From assembly GCF_026967575.1 (NCBI RefSeq), contig NZ_CP114054.1, forward strand, positions 2,666,001 through 2,730,000: a stretch of DNA of 64,000 nucleotides. Reading direction: 5' to 3'. The translations under genes and the position numbers were made by a program. Positions 1 through 8,138 of this stretch are shown one piece after another. Source of the stretch: Aurantiacibacter sp. MUD11 (GTDB taxonomy: Bacteria; Pseudomonadota; Alphaproteobacteria; Sphingomonadales; Sphingomonadaceae). How positions within the stretch are numbered: the first letter of the stretch is position 1; every line of letters begins with the position of its first letter. The notes under the pieces are model-generated. The model searched no databases. It had not been told where the DNA came from and was given only the letters and a program-made list of their open reading frames with translations.

Positions 1-649
1 GCTGCAACTGGCCCCAGCTGTGAATCCCCGGCAGCAACTGCCCGTTCAGGGCGAAGCTGGGGGTGCCTGGAATGTCGAAATCGGCATTGTTGGCTTCGTG
101 CGCCTCGACGATTTCCAGCGCCTTGGCTTCGTCGGACAGGCACTGGTCGACCTGCACGCGTGACAGGCCGCGCGGCTCCATCAGTTCGTGGAAGCCGAGA
201 TCGTCGCCGATCGCGCGCATGCGGGCGCCGATGGCACCGGTGGACCAGCGCTGCATCTGCGCCTGCGTGGCCTGGCGGGCGGTTTCCATCCAGCGATTGT
301 GCGACAGCATCAGCGCGCGGTGGTTGCCGAAAAAGTCGTCCGGCTCGCCGCATTCGGCCACCAGCGAAGCGGCAAGGTCCACCGGGTTGCGGATGTAGGA
401 TCGCACTTCCACGACCGCGCGGCCCTCGTGCAGGTAGAGCGCCCGCATCGGCGCATCGGACTGCGCTGCGAACGTGGCGCAATGGGGGCAGGTGTAGCTG
501 ACGAATTCGACCAGCTGCAGCTCCGCCTCGGGATTGCCGACGCGGTGGCCGCGCTCGGTCTGGGCGTAGGTCAGGTTCCAGTCCTGCGCCGCGACCATGG
601 CGGCCGGGGCGACGATGAGTGCGATGCCGGCGAGTGCCCAGCGCTTCAT
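1..649 (-). CDS. DsbA-like thiol:disulfide oxidoreductase (partial, C-terminus beyond the window)
   Basis: An exported thioredoxin-fold protein expected to introduce or isomerise disulfides in periplasmic proteins. The visible 216 residues begin with a hydrophobic signal peptide ending near AQ22. The redox motif CPHC follows at residues 54-57, and a Thr-Pro pair near residue 197 fits the cis-proline loop of DsbA-fold enzymes. The ATG at 649 overlaps the TGA of the upstream dciA-like gene (ATGA), so the two are translationally coupled. The gene runs leftward off the window, so its C-terminal end is not seen. CPHC is the classical DsbA active site, but sphingomonads carry several DsbA-fold paralogues and I cannot tell DsbA from a DsbG/ScsC-type protein. 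Confidence 0.9.
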   Translation of the reverse strand, partial: MKRWALAGIALIVAPAAMVAAQDWNLTYAQTERGHRVGNPEAELQLVEFVSYTCPHCATFAAQSDAPMRALYLHEGRAVVEVRSYIRNPVDLAASLVAECGEPDDFFGNHRALMLSHNRWMETARQATQAQMQRWSTGAIGARMRAIGDDLGFHELMEPRGLSRVQVDQCLSDEAKALEIVEAHEANNADFDIPGTPSFALNGQLLPGIHSWGQLQ

Positions 650-1221
650 TTGGTTTCGTCCTCTTCCTGTTGCGCGACAGAACGCGCGAGCGATTCCAGC
701 ACGGCGCGCAGTTCGGGATCGCCGATATCGCGCAAGCTGTCACCCAGTTCCATCGGGATCGGCTTGAGCGAGGGCGGGGCCGTGCGCTTCCCTTGTGCAG
801 CTGGCGGCTTAACCGCACCTTGCCGCATCTTCACCTTGGCCACGGCGCGGTAGCCGAAAAAGCGGTTCACCCGCTCCATGATTTCCGGGATCACGTGCTG
901 GATCAGCGGGGCATGGGCAGGCAGCACCACCAGTTGCAGGATGCCGTCGCTCTTCTCCCCGGGCGGGAAGCGGATGCTTTCGGGGGCGCAGACCTTGGCG
1001 TGGTGTTCGCCGACGATTTCCGGCCAGCGGGTGACCACGGAGCTCTGCACGAATCCGAAACGGCGAAAGGCGGCGCGCCCGATTTGCGGCACCAGCTCGG
1101 ATACCGGCTTGGCCGGTCCGCCGCGCGGGCGCTCATAGGGCTTGGCCGCCTTTGACGGGCGCTTCGTCCCGGTCTTCCCCGGCTTCGGTGGATCGCTGCG
1201 TTCCATGAGGCCGCTACCCAT
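646..1221 (-). CDS. dciA: DUF721/DciA-family protein, replicative helicase loader-like
   Basis: A 191-residue protein with the DUF721 (DciA) fold at about residues 40-135: an aromatic-basic start (GRAAFRRFGF), then a Trp-Pro-Glu-Ile-Val-Gly segment typical of the family, then a hydrophobic strand region. DciA proteins recruit or load the DnaB helicase in the many bacteria lacking DnaC. Both tails are low-complexity: the N-terminus is Lys/Pro-rich and the C-terminus acidic. It is divergent from mutY, with only 14 bp between start codons, and coupled to the downstream dsbA-like gene by a 4-bp ATGA overlap. Met6 is a possible alternative start. Confidence 0.8.
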   Translation of the reverse strand: MGSGLMERSDPPKPGKTGTKRPSKAAKPYERPRGGPAKPVSELVPQIGRAAFRRFGFVQSSVVTRWPEIVGEHHAKVCAPESIRFPPGEKSDGILQLVVLPAHAPLIQHVIPEIMERVNRFFGYRAVAKVKMRQGAVKPPAAQGKRTAPPSLKPIPMELGDSLRDIGDPELRAVLESLARSVAQQEEDETK

Positions 1222-1235
1222 GCCATAGGGCGGCT

Positions 1236-2279
1236 GTGTCCGCCACCGCCACCGATACGATTTCCGCGAAACTGCTCGACTGGTACGATCGCCACGCGCG
1301 CGAGCTGCCGTGGCGCGCGGCGCCCGGGGTGCCGTCGCCCGATCCTTATCGCGTGTGGCTGTCCGAAGTGATGCTGCAGCAGACCACTGTCGCGGCGGTC
1401 GCGCCTTATTTCGCGAAGTTCACCGAAACCTGGCCGACCGTGGAGGCCTTGGCCGCCGCGCCGGAGGAAGAGGTCATGGCCGCATGGGCGGGGCTGGGGT
1501 ACTACTCACGCGCCCGCAACCTGGTGAAATGCGCCAGGGAAGTGGCAGCCATGGGCGGATTTCCCGCTACCGAGGCTGAGCTGCGCAAGCTGCCGGGGCT
1601 GGGCGACTATACCGCCGCCGCCGTCGCCGCCATTGCCTTTGGCGAGCGTGCCGTGGTGGTGGATGCCAATGTCGAGCGGGTGGTTGCGCGCCTGTTCGCC
1701 ATTCGCGAGCCGCTGCCGGGTTCGCGCAAGGCCATCCGCGCGGCCGCGGACGAGATCACTCCGGAAGAGCGCGCGGGCGACTTTGCGCAGGCGATGATGG
1801 ACCTCGGCGCCACTATCTGCACGGCGCGCGATGCCAAGTGCCTGCTGTGCCCGCTTTCGGCCGACTGCCGCGCGCGCGCCGAGGGCAATCCGCTGGAGCT
1901 GCCGGTAAAGCCGAAGAAGAAGCCCAAGCCCAGCCGCACGGGCACGGCCTTCTGGATCGAGCGCGAGGAACAGGTGTGGCTGGTGACGCGTCCGGGCAAG
2001 GGCATGCTGGGCGGCATGCGCGCGCTGCCCGACGACGGCTGGTCTGCGCGCGGCGACGGTGACGACGAAGCGCCCGTCTCAGGGGCATGGAAAGGCGGCG
2101 GCGTGGTGCGCCATTCTTTCACCCATTTCGACCTCGAACTGGGTGTGGCGATCCATGCGGGAGACGAGCCGTCGCCCGCGGGCGAAGGCGAATGGTGGCC
2201 GGTCGAGGCGATCGAGGACGCCGGGCTGCCAACGCTGTTCGCGAAGGCAGCGCGGCTGGTGCTTGCCGGTCGGGGCTAG
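1236..2279 (+). CDS. mutY: A/G-specific adenine DNA glycosylase
   Basis: Removes adenine mispaired with 8-oxoguanine in base-excision repair. Begins at a GTG; no ATG fits the conserved N-terminus. Visible hallmarks: catalytic Glu44 in SEVMLQQT, helix-hairpin-helix LPGLGDYTA (119-127), catalytic Asp143 in VDANVERVV, and the 4Fe-4S loop with Cys195, 202, 205 and 211 in exact C-x6-C-x2-C-x5-C spacing. The C-terminal third (about 235-345) is the NUDIX-like 8-oxoG recognition domain. Its 347 residues are normal for the family. Its end overlaps the convergent small membrane protein by 4 bp. Confidence 0.97.
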   Translation: MSATATDTISAKLLDWYDRHARELPWRAAPGVPSPDPYRVWLSEVMLQQTTVAAVAPYFAKFTETWPTVEALAAAPEEEVMAAWAGLGYYSRARNLVKCAREVAAMGGFPATEAELRKLPGLGDYTAAAVAAIAFGERAVVVDANVERVVARLFAIREPLPGSRKAIRAAADEITPEERAGDFAQAMMDLGATICTARDAKCLLCPLSADCRARAEGNPLELPVKPKKKPKPSRTGTAFWIEREEQVWLVTRPGKGMLGGMRALPDDGWSARGDGDDEAPVSGAWKGGGVVRHSFTHFDLELGVAIHAGDEPSPAGEGEWWPVEAIEDAGLPTLFAKAARLVLAGRG

Positions 2280-2497
2280 AAGACGCCGCCGCCCAGCATC
2301 AGGCGCACCGCAGCGATCAGCAGCACGACGAGGCAGAAGTTGCGTCCGCCGTTGCTGCTGGAAATCTGCCCGATGATGATGCCCACCGCCACGAAGGGCA
2401 GGGCAATCCAGTTCGCCCAGCCGAGCAGCGGGATCTGCGCCGGGATGACGATGACCAGCGAAAGCAGGCCGATGAGGATCGAGATGATGTTCAGCAT
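2276..2497 (-). CDS. Small hypothetical inner-membrane protein
   Basis: A 73-residue, strongly hydrophobic protein. Residues about 2-20 and 30-45 form likely membrane helices, and a third hydrophobic stretch (about 54-68) lies near the C-terminus. There is no catalytic motif and I do not recognise a named family. It is convergent with mutY, with stop codons overlapping, and its start lies 105 bp from the serine hydrolase start on the other strand. Composition and the run of Ile/Leu/Val fit a real membrane protein rather than a shadow frame. Confidence 0.6.
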   Translation of the reverse strand: MLNIISILIGLLSLVIVIPAQIPLLGWANWIALPFVAVGIIIGQISSSNGGRNFCLVVLLIAAVRLMLGGGVF

Positions 2498-2602
2498 GTG
2501 TTATACATAAGCAATACAGTGGCGTCCTGCAAGCTTGTCGCAGCGAAATTCGCTGCTTAAGACTTGCGCCAACGCACGAGACCCGAAGGATGCCTCCCCC
2601 CA

Positions 2603-3937
2603 ATGCGTGATTTCCAGATTTCCGCTTCCATGAACCGTCGCACCGTATTGCGCGGCTCCGCCATGCTGGGCGCGGGCCTGGCCGCATCCAGCCTGCCCTT
2701 CGCCTCTGCCGCCTGGGCGCAGGACGCCGCCGGCACCCGCTGGCCCGGCGTATCGCAGTTCGTGCGCAATCACGTGGCGCAGGAACGGGTGGCCTGCATG
2801 GTCGCCACGCTCGGCTTCGGGCAGGGGTCTGCCGACACCATCGCTGCGGGCACGCGCACGTTCGGCGGCAATGGCACGGTCGGGCCGGACACCTTGTTCC
2901 GCATCTATTCGATGACCAAGCCGATCACCGGCCTCGCCGCAGTCATGTGCATCGACGAGGGGCTGCTGTCGCTCGACCAGCCGATCGCGGATTTCATCCC
3001 CGGCTTCGCCAACATGATGGTGCAGAAGACCTATGACGGGCCGATCACGCGCGACAACCTGGAGCCGGCCGTCCGCCCGATCACCGTGCGCCACCTGCTG
3101 ACGCATACGGCGGGCCTAGGCTATTCGATCATCCAGGAAGGTCCGATCCGCGAGGCCTACATCGCCAATGGCCTGGTGCCGGGCCAGATCAGCAACCTGC
3201 CCATCGCGCGCGAGATCTTCGGTGGCACGCCGGTGCGCAGCTTGGCGCAGTTCGCCGAGGGGCTGTCGCGCATGCCGCTGGTGTACCAGCCGGGCACGCG
3301 CTGGAGCTATTCGGTCAGCCTGGACCTGCTGGGCCACGTCATCGAGCTGGCAACCGGGCAGGCGTTCGACAGCTTCCTCGAACAGCGCATCTTCGCGCCG
3401 TGTGGCATGACCTCCACCGGCTTCCGCGTCGCGCGCGAGGACGTGGGCCGCTTCACGGGCAACTATTTCCTACTGGGCGGATTCCCCGTCCCGCTCGACC
3501 TCCCGAACAGCTCGGTCTACCTCCAGCAGCCGGCCTTCCCCTTCGGCGGGGCAGGGCTCGTCTCCACCCCGCGCGACTACGACCGCTTCCTGACCATGCT
3601 GGCGGGCTGGGGCGAGATCGACGGTACCCGCGTCGCCAGCGAACCGGCGGTGCGGCTGGCTACCTCCAACCTCTTTCCGGATACGCTGGCCTCCAACGGC
3701 GGGTTCAGCACGGGTGGCCGATCCTTCGGCTACGGTGCCGGCGGCCTGGTCGGCACGGGCGATGCACAGGGCCTGTTCGGCTGGTTCGGCGCGGCCGGCA
3801 CCGCTGGCCTCGTCAACCTGAAGTACGGCCTGCGGCACAACCTGATGACCCAGTACATGCCCGCCGAAACGCTCGACGTGCAGACGCAATTCCCACTGCT
3901 GGTGGCCGCCGACGCTGCGCGCCTGCTGGCAGGGTAA
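2603..3937 (+). CDS. Exported serine hydrolase (beta-lactamase class C / PBP4-like family)
   Basis: A 444-residue hydrolase of the serine beta-lactamase-like superfamily, members of which are esterases, D-aminopeptidases or AmpC enzymes. The nucleophile motif SMTK is at about residues 103-106 of this start, followed by a YSV triad that replaces the usual YxN. A twin-arginine-type leader (NRRTVLRG, then a hydrophobic core ending SAAWAQ) suggests Tat export. The ATG at 2603 has GAAGGA about 11 bp upstream. ATG 2630, directly before the twin arginines, is an alternative, and 2564 is open but less likely. The stop overlaps the start of nudC (TAATG). The substrate cannot be read from sequence. Confidence 0.85.
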   Translation: MRDFQISASMNRRTVLRGSAMLGAGLAASSLPFASAAWAQDAAGTRWPGVSQFVRNHVAQERVACMVATLGFGQGSADTIAAGTRTFGGNGTVGPDTLFRIYSMTKPITGLAAVMCIDEGLLSLDQPIADFIPGFANMMVQKTYDGPITRDNLEPAVRPITVRHLLTHTAGLGYSIIQEGPIREAYIANGLVPGQISNLPIAREIFGGTPVRSLAQFAEGLSRMPLVYQPGTRWSYSVSLDLLGHVIELATGQAFDSFLEQRIFAPCGMTSTGFRVAREDVGRFTGNYFLLGGFPVPLDLPNSSVYLQQPAFPFGGAGLVSTPRDYDRFLTMLAGWGEIDGTRVASEPAVRLATSNLFPDTLASNGGFSTGGRSFGYGAGGLVGTGDAQGLFGWFGAAGTAGLVNLKYGLRHNLMTQYMPAETLDVQTQFPLLVAADAARLLAG

Positions 3938-4815
3938 TGCGGCCGCTAGCGTTCACCGGGCACGGGCTTGACCGTGCGGACCATTTCCGCGTCGATCCGG
4001 CCAAGCTGGCCGAACTGCGCCAGCGCGACGACGCGTTGCTGGTGGCGCTCGACGGGCTGACCCCAAAGATCGAGGACGACACGCTGGTGCTATCGGGCAT
4101 GGCCGACCTGCCCGACGATGCCGAGCTGGTGTTCATGGGGCTGCGCGACGAGGCGCCCGTGTTCGCCCGCGTTGCCGGCAAGGGTGATGGGCGCCCGGCC
4201 TATGAGCAGCGCATCAACATCCTCGCCCTGTCTCGCCTCAGCGGGCCGGACCTCGCCCTGTTCGGCGGGGCGCGCAGCCTGATCGACTGGCACGCCCGGC
4301 ACCGCTTCTGTGCCAATTGCGGGCAGCCGACGCAGATCGCCAAGGGCGGCTGGCAACGCGATTGTCCGGCTTGCGAGGCGCAGCATTTCCCGCGCACCGA
4401 TCCCGTATCGATCATGCTGGTGGAGCACGACGGCGACCTGCTGCTGGGCCGCAATGCGCGCTATCCGGCGGGCAGCTACTCGGCGCTGGCGGGCTTCATC
4501 GAACCCGGCGAGAGCATCGAGGAAGCGGTCAGCCGCGAGGTGCTGGAGGAAGCGGGCGTCACCGTGCGCGACGTCAGTTACCTCGCCAGCCAGCCCTGGC
4601 CGTTCCCCTCGCAACTGATGATCGGCTGTCACGGCCACGCCAACAGCCGTGAGCTGGCGGTGGACTATACCGAACTGGAAGACGCGCGCTGGTTCAGCCG
4701 CGACGAAGTGGCCGAGGCCATGGCCAGGGGACGGGAGTCGCAAAGCTTCATTCCACCGCCGCCTTCGGCTATCGCCCACTACATGTTGCACTGGTGGCTG
4801 GAGAGAACGTCGTGA
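3937..4815 (+). CDS. nudC: NAD(+) diphosphatase (NADH pyrophosphatase / RNA decapping)
   Basis: Nudix hydrolase that cleaves NAD(H) to NMN(H) and AMP and, in characterised homologues, removes NAD caps from RNA. In its 292 residues I see an N-terminal domain, a zinc ribbon with Cys125, 128, 143 and 146, a full Nudix box at 186-208 (GFIEPGES...REVLEEAG), and the NudC signature SQPWPFPSQ at 218-226, which separates NudC from other Nudix enzymes. The ATG shares one base with the TAA of the serine hydrolase, and its TGA overlaps the GTG of the next gene, so three genes form a coupled run. Confidence 0.95.
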   Translation: MRPLAFTGHGLDRADHFRVDPAKLAELRQRDDALLVALDGLTPKIEDDTLVLSGMADLPDDAELVFMGLRDEAPVFARVAGKGDGRPAYEQRINILALSRLSGPDLALFGGARSLIDWHARHRFCANCGQPTQIAKGGWQRDCPACEAQHFPRTDPVSIMLVEHDGDLLLGRNARYPAGSYSALAGFIEPGESIEEAVSREVLEEAGVTVRDVSYLASQPWPFPSQLMIGCHGHANSRELAVDYTELEDARWFSRDEVAEAMARGRESQSFIPPPPSAIAHYMLHWWLERTS

Positions 4816-5492
4816 GCACGCCGATGGTGGTCGATATCTGGTCGGACGTGATGTGTCCGTGGTGCCTCGTCGGCTACCGCAGCTTCCTCGCCGGGGTGGA
4901 ACTGGCCAAGGACGACGTCGAGGTCTCGATCCGCTGGATGCCGTTCGAACTCAATCCCGACATGCCGCCCGAAGGCCGCCTGCAGGCAGAGCACCTCGCG
5001 AAGACCTACAACCGCAGCGAGGAAGAGATCGAGGCGATGCGCGCCGAACTGGCGGGCGCGGCGGAGCGGGTGGGCTTTCCCATCGACTGGCGCGGCGAGG
5101 GTGAAGCCCCGCCCGCAATGATGTGGAACACTTTCGACGCGCACAAGCTTCTGCGCTGGGCGCTGGCCACTTATGGCCCGGCCGAACAGACCAAGCTGAA
5201 GGAAGCCATGTTCGCCGCGCACTTCCAGCAGCGTCGCAACATGGCGGACCGCGATGTGCTGGTGAGCCTCTGCGCCGATGTCGGGCTGGATGCCGAAGCG
5301 GCGAAGGCCGCGCTCGATGACGAGGCGCTGGAGATCGCCGTGCGCGCGGAAGAACAGCGCGGGCGCGAAGGCGGCGTCGCTGCCGTCCCCACCTTCGTCA
5401 TCAATCACAAGTATGGATTGCAGGGCGCGCAGGAGCCGGAGAACTTCGCCCGCGCGCTGTTGCAGATCGCCAATATGGAAGCGGCGGCCTAG
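4812..5492 (+). CDS. DsbA family oxidoreductase, FrnE-like (cytoplasmic)
   Basis: A 226-residue thioredoxin-fold protein of the FrnE / 2-hydroxychromene-2-carboxylate isomerase-like branch. The redox motif CPWC sits at residues 15-18 with no signal peptide, so it should act in the cytoplasm. The C-terminal part has the VPTFVIN loop with the cis-proline. The start is taken as the GTG that overlaps the nudC stop (GTGA); ATG 4824 is an alternative. FrnE homologues have been linked to oxidative-stress defence; a dithiol role here is inferred from family and motif only. Confidence 0.88.
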   Translation: MSTPMVVDIWSDVMCPWCLVGYRSFLAGVELAKDDVEVSIRWMPFELNPDMPPEGRLQAEHLAKTYNRSEEEIEAMRAELAGAAERVGFPIDWRGEGEAPPAMMWNTFDAHKLLRWALATYGPAEQTKLKEAMFAAHFQQRRNMADRDVLVSLCADVGLDAEAAKAALDDEALEIAVRAEEQRGREGGVAAVPTFVINHKYGLQGAQEPENFARALLQIANMEAAA

Positions 5493-5692
5493 GCCTCTTC
5501 GGGGCGATAGTCGCCCTTGCGCGGAGCCTGTTCCTCTCGCGCGACGTTTTCGGGCGTTTCGAGCACGTGGTCGAGCTCCCCCGGCTTGCCGGCGCGCAGG
5601 CTGATGGCGCTGCGTTCACTCGCAGGCCGGCAGGCTGCGTGCAGGCGGGCCAGCAACTCCTGGTTGGGCTTGATCAGGCGGGATTCGGTCAT
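5489..5692 (-). CDS. Small hypothetical protein
   Basis: A 67-residue charged protein with no membrane segment or recognisable domain. Its stop overlaps that of the convergent FrnE-like gene by 4 bp, an arrangement common between real genes in this window, and no better ORF occupies the stretch. It is rich in Arg/Glu/Pro and may be largely disordered toward the C-terminus (REEQAPRKGDYRPEEA). I do not recognise it and cannot exclude that it is non-coding. Confidence 0.45.
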   Translation of the reverse strand: MTESRLIKPNQELLARLHAACRPASERSAISLRAGKPGELDHVLETPENVAREEQAPRKGDYRPEEA

Positions 5693-5816
5693 CGTTGTCG
5701 ACTCATCTACAGGTCTAGCGAGGCAGCAGCAATATTGTTCCCGGCGCCTGAACCGCCAGCAACGAGTTGGCAGTGTCTCAAATCAGGCCGCGCTCAAGCA
5801 GCGTAGCGGTAGCGCA

Positions 5817-6206
5817 TTAGATCAGGCCAAGTCGCTGCAGCTTGCCGGCCAGCCGGCCGGGGATCACGTCGCCGATTTCCTCGCCATCGACGAGGTCGCG
5901 CGGCGGCTCTCCCTTGAGGTAACGCCAGCCCTGGTGGGCGCGCTTGGGGCGCGGCATGACGCGGACCAGCCGCGGTTCGATCTCGATCCACCAGCGGCCG
6001 TTGTCCTGCTGCGAGTAGCCGAGGATTTTCGAGCGGGCGACGATGTTGTGCTCGTGGATCCAGAATAGCGAACCGCCGATCGTCTCCTCCCAGCGGGTGG
6101 GGCGATAGCGGGTGTTGACCTTGAAACTCTTCCGGTTGGCGTACCACTCCTCGATGTCGGCAAAGCTCTTCGCGCCGAAGGCGATCTTGGTGAGGTTGAG
6201 CGGCAT
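5817..6206 (-). CDS. DUF1489 family protein
   Basis: A 129-residue protein whose whole length matches the alphaproteobacterial DUF1489 pattern: MPLNLTKIAFGAKS at the start, an R-Y-R-P-T-R-W-x-E segment near residue 40, and a basic Arg/Lys/Pro centre (RVMPRPKRAHQGWRYL). The function of the family is not established. It is a small soluble protein with many aromatic residues. It stands alone; 124 bp separate it from the small ORF at 5489-5692, and I see no motif in that gap. Confidence 0.85.
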   Translation of the reverse strand: MPLNLTKIAFGAKSFADIEEWYANRKSFKVNTRYRPTRWEETIGGSLFWIHEHNIVARSKILGYSQQDNGRWWIEIEPRLVRVMPRPKRAHQGWRYLKGEPPRDLVDGEEIGDVIPGRLAGKLQRLGLI

Positions 6207-6319
6207 GGGATCTAGATAGGCGACTGAATTCCGCGCTCAACCCCGATTTCCGAACTCAACTATTGCGCGAGCAGCCTCCCCGGCGCAGTCTGCGGGAAAC
6301 AGGGAAGGGGAGATTTTCC

Positions 6320-7246
6320 ATGCGTTATCTGGTGGCAGTTGCCGCACTGGCCTTGGCCGCATGCACGCAGCAGGGTGATGAAGACGCCGGCGCGGGCGAT
6401 GCCGAGGAACAGCTTTACAGCGATCCCGATGCCGGCGCGCTGACGGGCCTTACCACCGGCATGGTGCGCGATGCCGCGGGCCTGGTGACCGAGGGCAAGG
6501 TCTATCGGCTGGGCGTGGTTAGCGGGCCGGACACACCGGCCTTCGGCGATCGCAGCTACGCCATGGAAATCATCGACCTTGGCACTTTCGGCCCCAACAA
6601 GGTGACCGGCAACGACGACCGCGTGACCACCCACCTCGGCATCGGCACGCAGATTGACGGGCTGGGCCACATCGGCATCGACGGGGTGCACTACAACGGC
6701 GTGCCGCGCGACGAGATCGTGCGTCCCGACGGGCTGATCCGCTATGGCGCGGAGAACATCCCGGCAATCGCCACGCGCGGGGTGATGATCGACATGGCGG
6801 CCTATCGCGGGGTGGAGGTGAACGAGCCGCTCGACAGCTTCGACGCCGCCGACGTGCAGGCCGCGGCAGAGGCGCAGGGCGTGACCATCCAGGCGGGCGA
6901 CGTGGTGCTGATCCATACGGGCTGGCTCAACCGCATCGACGAGGCCGAGTTGTTCGTCAGCCAGGCCCCGGGCATCAACGGCGATGCCGCGCGCTGGCTG
7001 GCGGAGCAGGGCGTGGTCGCCGTCGGCTCGGACAGTGCCTCGGGTGAAAGCAACGCGCCTGATCCCGACGGCGTGTTCCTGCCCGTCCACGCCACGCTGA
7101 TCGCCGAATACGGCGTCTACATCCTTGAAACGGTCGATACGCGCGAACTGGCTGCGGACGGCGTGCACGAGTTCTTCTTCGTGCTCGGCGCACCGCGGAT
7201 GCAGGGCAGTGTGCAGGCAATCATCAATCCGGTGGCGATCCGGTAA
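6320..7246 (+). CDS. Cyclase-family lipoprotein (putative metal-dependent amidohydrolase-like)
   Basis: A 308-residue protein of the cyclase family (PF04199), which includes kynurenine formamidase and isatin hydrolase and binds divalent metal. The metal-binding region is visible as HLGIGTQIDGLGH (about residues 105-117), a variant of the HxGTHxD motif with Gln in place of His. The N-terminus is a lipoprotein signal with lipobox ALAAC (Cys15) followed by an acidic linker, so the enzyme is probably membrane-tethered. AGGGAAGGGGA precedes ATG 6320. The small lipoprotein at 7259 follows after 12 bp, suggesting cotranscription. The substrate is unknown. Confidence 0.82.
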   Translation: MRYLVAVAALALAACTQQGDEDAGAGDAEEQLYSDPDAGALTGLTTGMVRDAAGLVTEGKVYRLGVVSGPDTPAFGDRSYAMEIIDLGTFGPNKVTGNDDRVTTHLGIGTQIDGLGHIGIDGVHYNGVPRDEIVRPDGLIRYGAENIPAIATRGVMIDMAAYRGVEVNEPLDSFDAADVQAAAEAQGVTIQAGDVVLIHTGWLNRIDEAELFVSQAPGINGDAARWLAEQGVVAVGSDSASGESNAPDPDGVFLPVHATLIAEYGVYILETVDTRELAADGVHEFFFVLGAPRMQGSVQAIINPVAIR

Positions 7247-7258
7247 GGAGACAGGCGA

Positions 7259-7651
7259 ATGAGGTGTCTGGCAATTGCAGCGGTGAGCTTGTCTCTGGCC
7301 GCCTGTGCGGAGCAGCCTGACGAGGCGGCTGCGGAAGCAACCGAAGTGCCGGCCGAAGAGGCTGGCGTCGTGATCGGGCCGGGCCTCTACGCCGTGGGCG
7401 ACGAGACGACCGAGTATGGTCGCACCCGGCTCAACGCCGACGGCACCTATGTCGATCTCGATGGCGATACGCCGGTCGGCGGCGGCACCTGGCGCACCGA
7501 TGGCGAAACCATGTGCTTCGATCCGGAAGGTGACGGTGAGGACCAGCAGGAACGCTGCTGGACCAACGGTCCGGCCGATGCTGACGGCGGTTTCCTCTCC
7601 ACCCGCACCGACGGCAGCCAGTCCTATCGCGTCACGCCCATCGAAGGCTAG
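7259..7651 (+). CDS. Small lipoprotein, family 1 (copy A)
   Basis: A 130-residue predicted lipoprotein: signal peptide with lipobox SLAAC (Cys16), then an acidic Ala/Glu/Val linker, then a compact domain rich in Gly, Asp and Thr. The domain has LNADGTYVDLDGD, a GTW turn, two cysteines (CF and CW) and a final DGSQSYRVTPIEG. The same order of elements occurs in the products at 44450-44866 and 57900-58304, so these are paralogues. It is probably cotranscribed with the cyclase-family lipoprotein. A small hairpin (7659-7673, arms CGCCT/AGGCG) lies just after the stop. Function unknown; the two domain cysteines may form a disulfide in the periplasm. Confidence 0.75.
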   Translation: MRCLAIAAVSLSLAACAEQPDEAAAEATEVPAEEAGVVIGPGLYAVGDETTEYGRTRLNADGTYVDLDGDTPVGGGTWRTDGETMCFDPEGDGEDQQERCWTNGPADADGGFLSTRTDGSQSYRVTPIEG

Positions 7652-7751
7652 CGGTTGGCGCCTGCCGTAGGCGGGTGCTGGCAATGAACCTGCGAAAACC
7701 TTGTTTTCACCCTTTGCCGCCAGGCTGGCCGCTTCCATTGGGGAGTGCAAG

Positions 7752-8138
7752 ATGAGCGGCTTTGGTCGCAAGAGGATTGGCAGGAGCGGAAACCAGCGCG
7801 CGTGCGAGCGGGCCGACGTCGCCTTGCCGGCAAACCTGCACACTTCCGTCCACCGCCACCCGGTCGACCTCACCGATGTCTCGGCCACCGGTGCGCAGGT
7901 CATATCCGAGAGAGTGCCGGCCCTTGGCAGTTTCGTGCAGTTGCAGGTTCGCGGCTCGACTGTCTTTGGCACGGTCGCCTGGGCTCGCCAGGGTTCTTGC
8001 GGCATCGAATTCGACAAGGCGCTGGACCCGGCGACCGTCGAGATGTTCCGCACGGCCGACAGGAAGGCAGCCCGACTCGGACTCAGCCCGGACGACTTGC
8101 GCGCCTTGGATCACTGGGGCGGCAATTTGGCGGATTAG
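7752..8138 (+). CDS. PilZ domain protein (candidate c-di-GMP receptor)
   Basis: A 128-residue single-domain protein. The PilZ signature is present: a basic RxxxR stretch (R-A-C-E-R, about residues 17-21) and DVSATGAQV about 25 residues later, matching D/N-x-S-x-x-G. The remainder is a beta-rich PilZ core followed by a helical tail. Such proteins bind cyclic di-GMP and act as adaptors. The only c-di-GMP synthase gene in the window is the GGDEF gene near 27 kb. GGGAGTGCAAG precedes ATG 7752. The stop overlaps that of the convergent mgtE. Confidence 0.85.
   Translation: MSGFGRKRIGRSGNQRACERADVALPANLHTSVHRHPVDLTDVSATGAQVISERVPALGSFVQLQVRGSTVFGTVAWARQGSCGIEFDKALDPATVEMFRTADRKAARLGLSPDDLRALDHWGGNLAD

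Noticed and set aside
3400..3936. N-terminal extension of the nudC frame
   Set aside because: Lies inside the serine hydrolase gene and shows no family similarity; ATG 3937 with TAATG coupling fits better.
6260..8053. 597-codon minus-strand open frame
   Set aside because: Opposite the cyclase-family lipoprotein, the small lipoprotein and PilZ genes. No domain in the translation.
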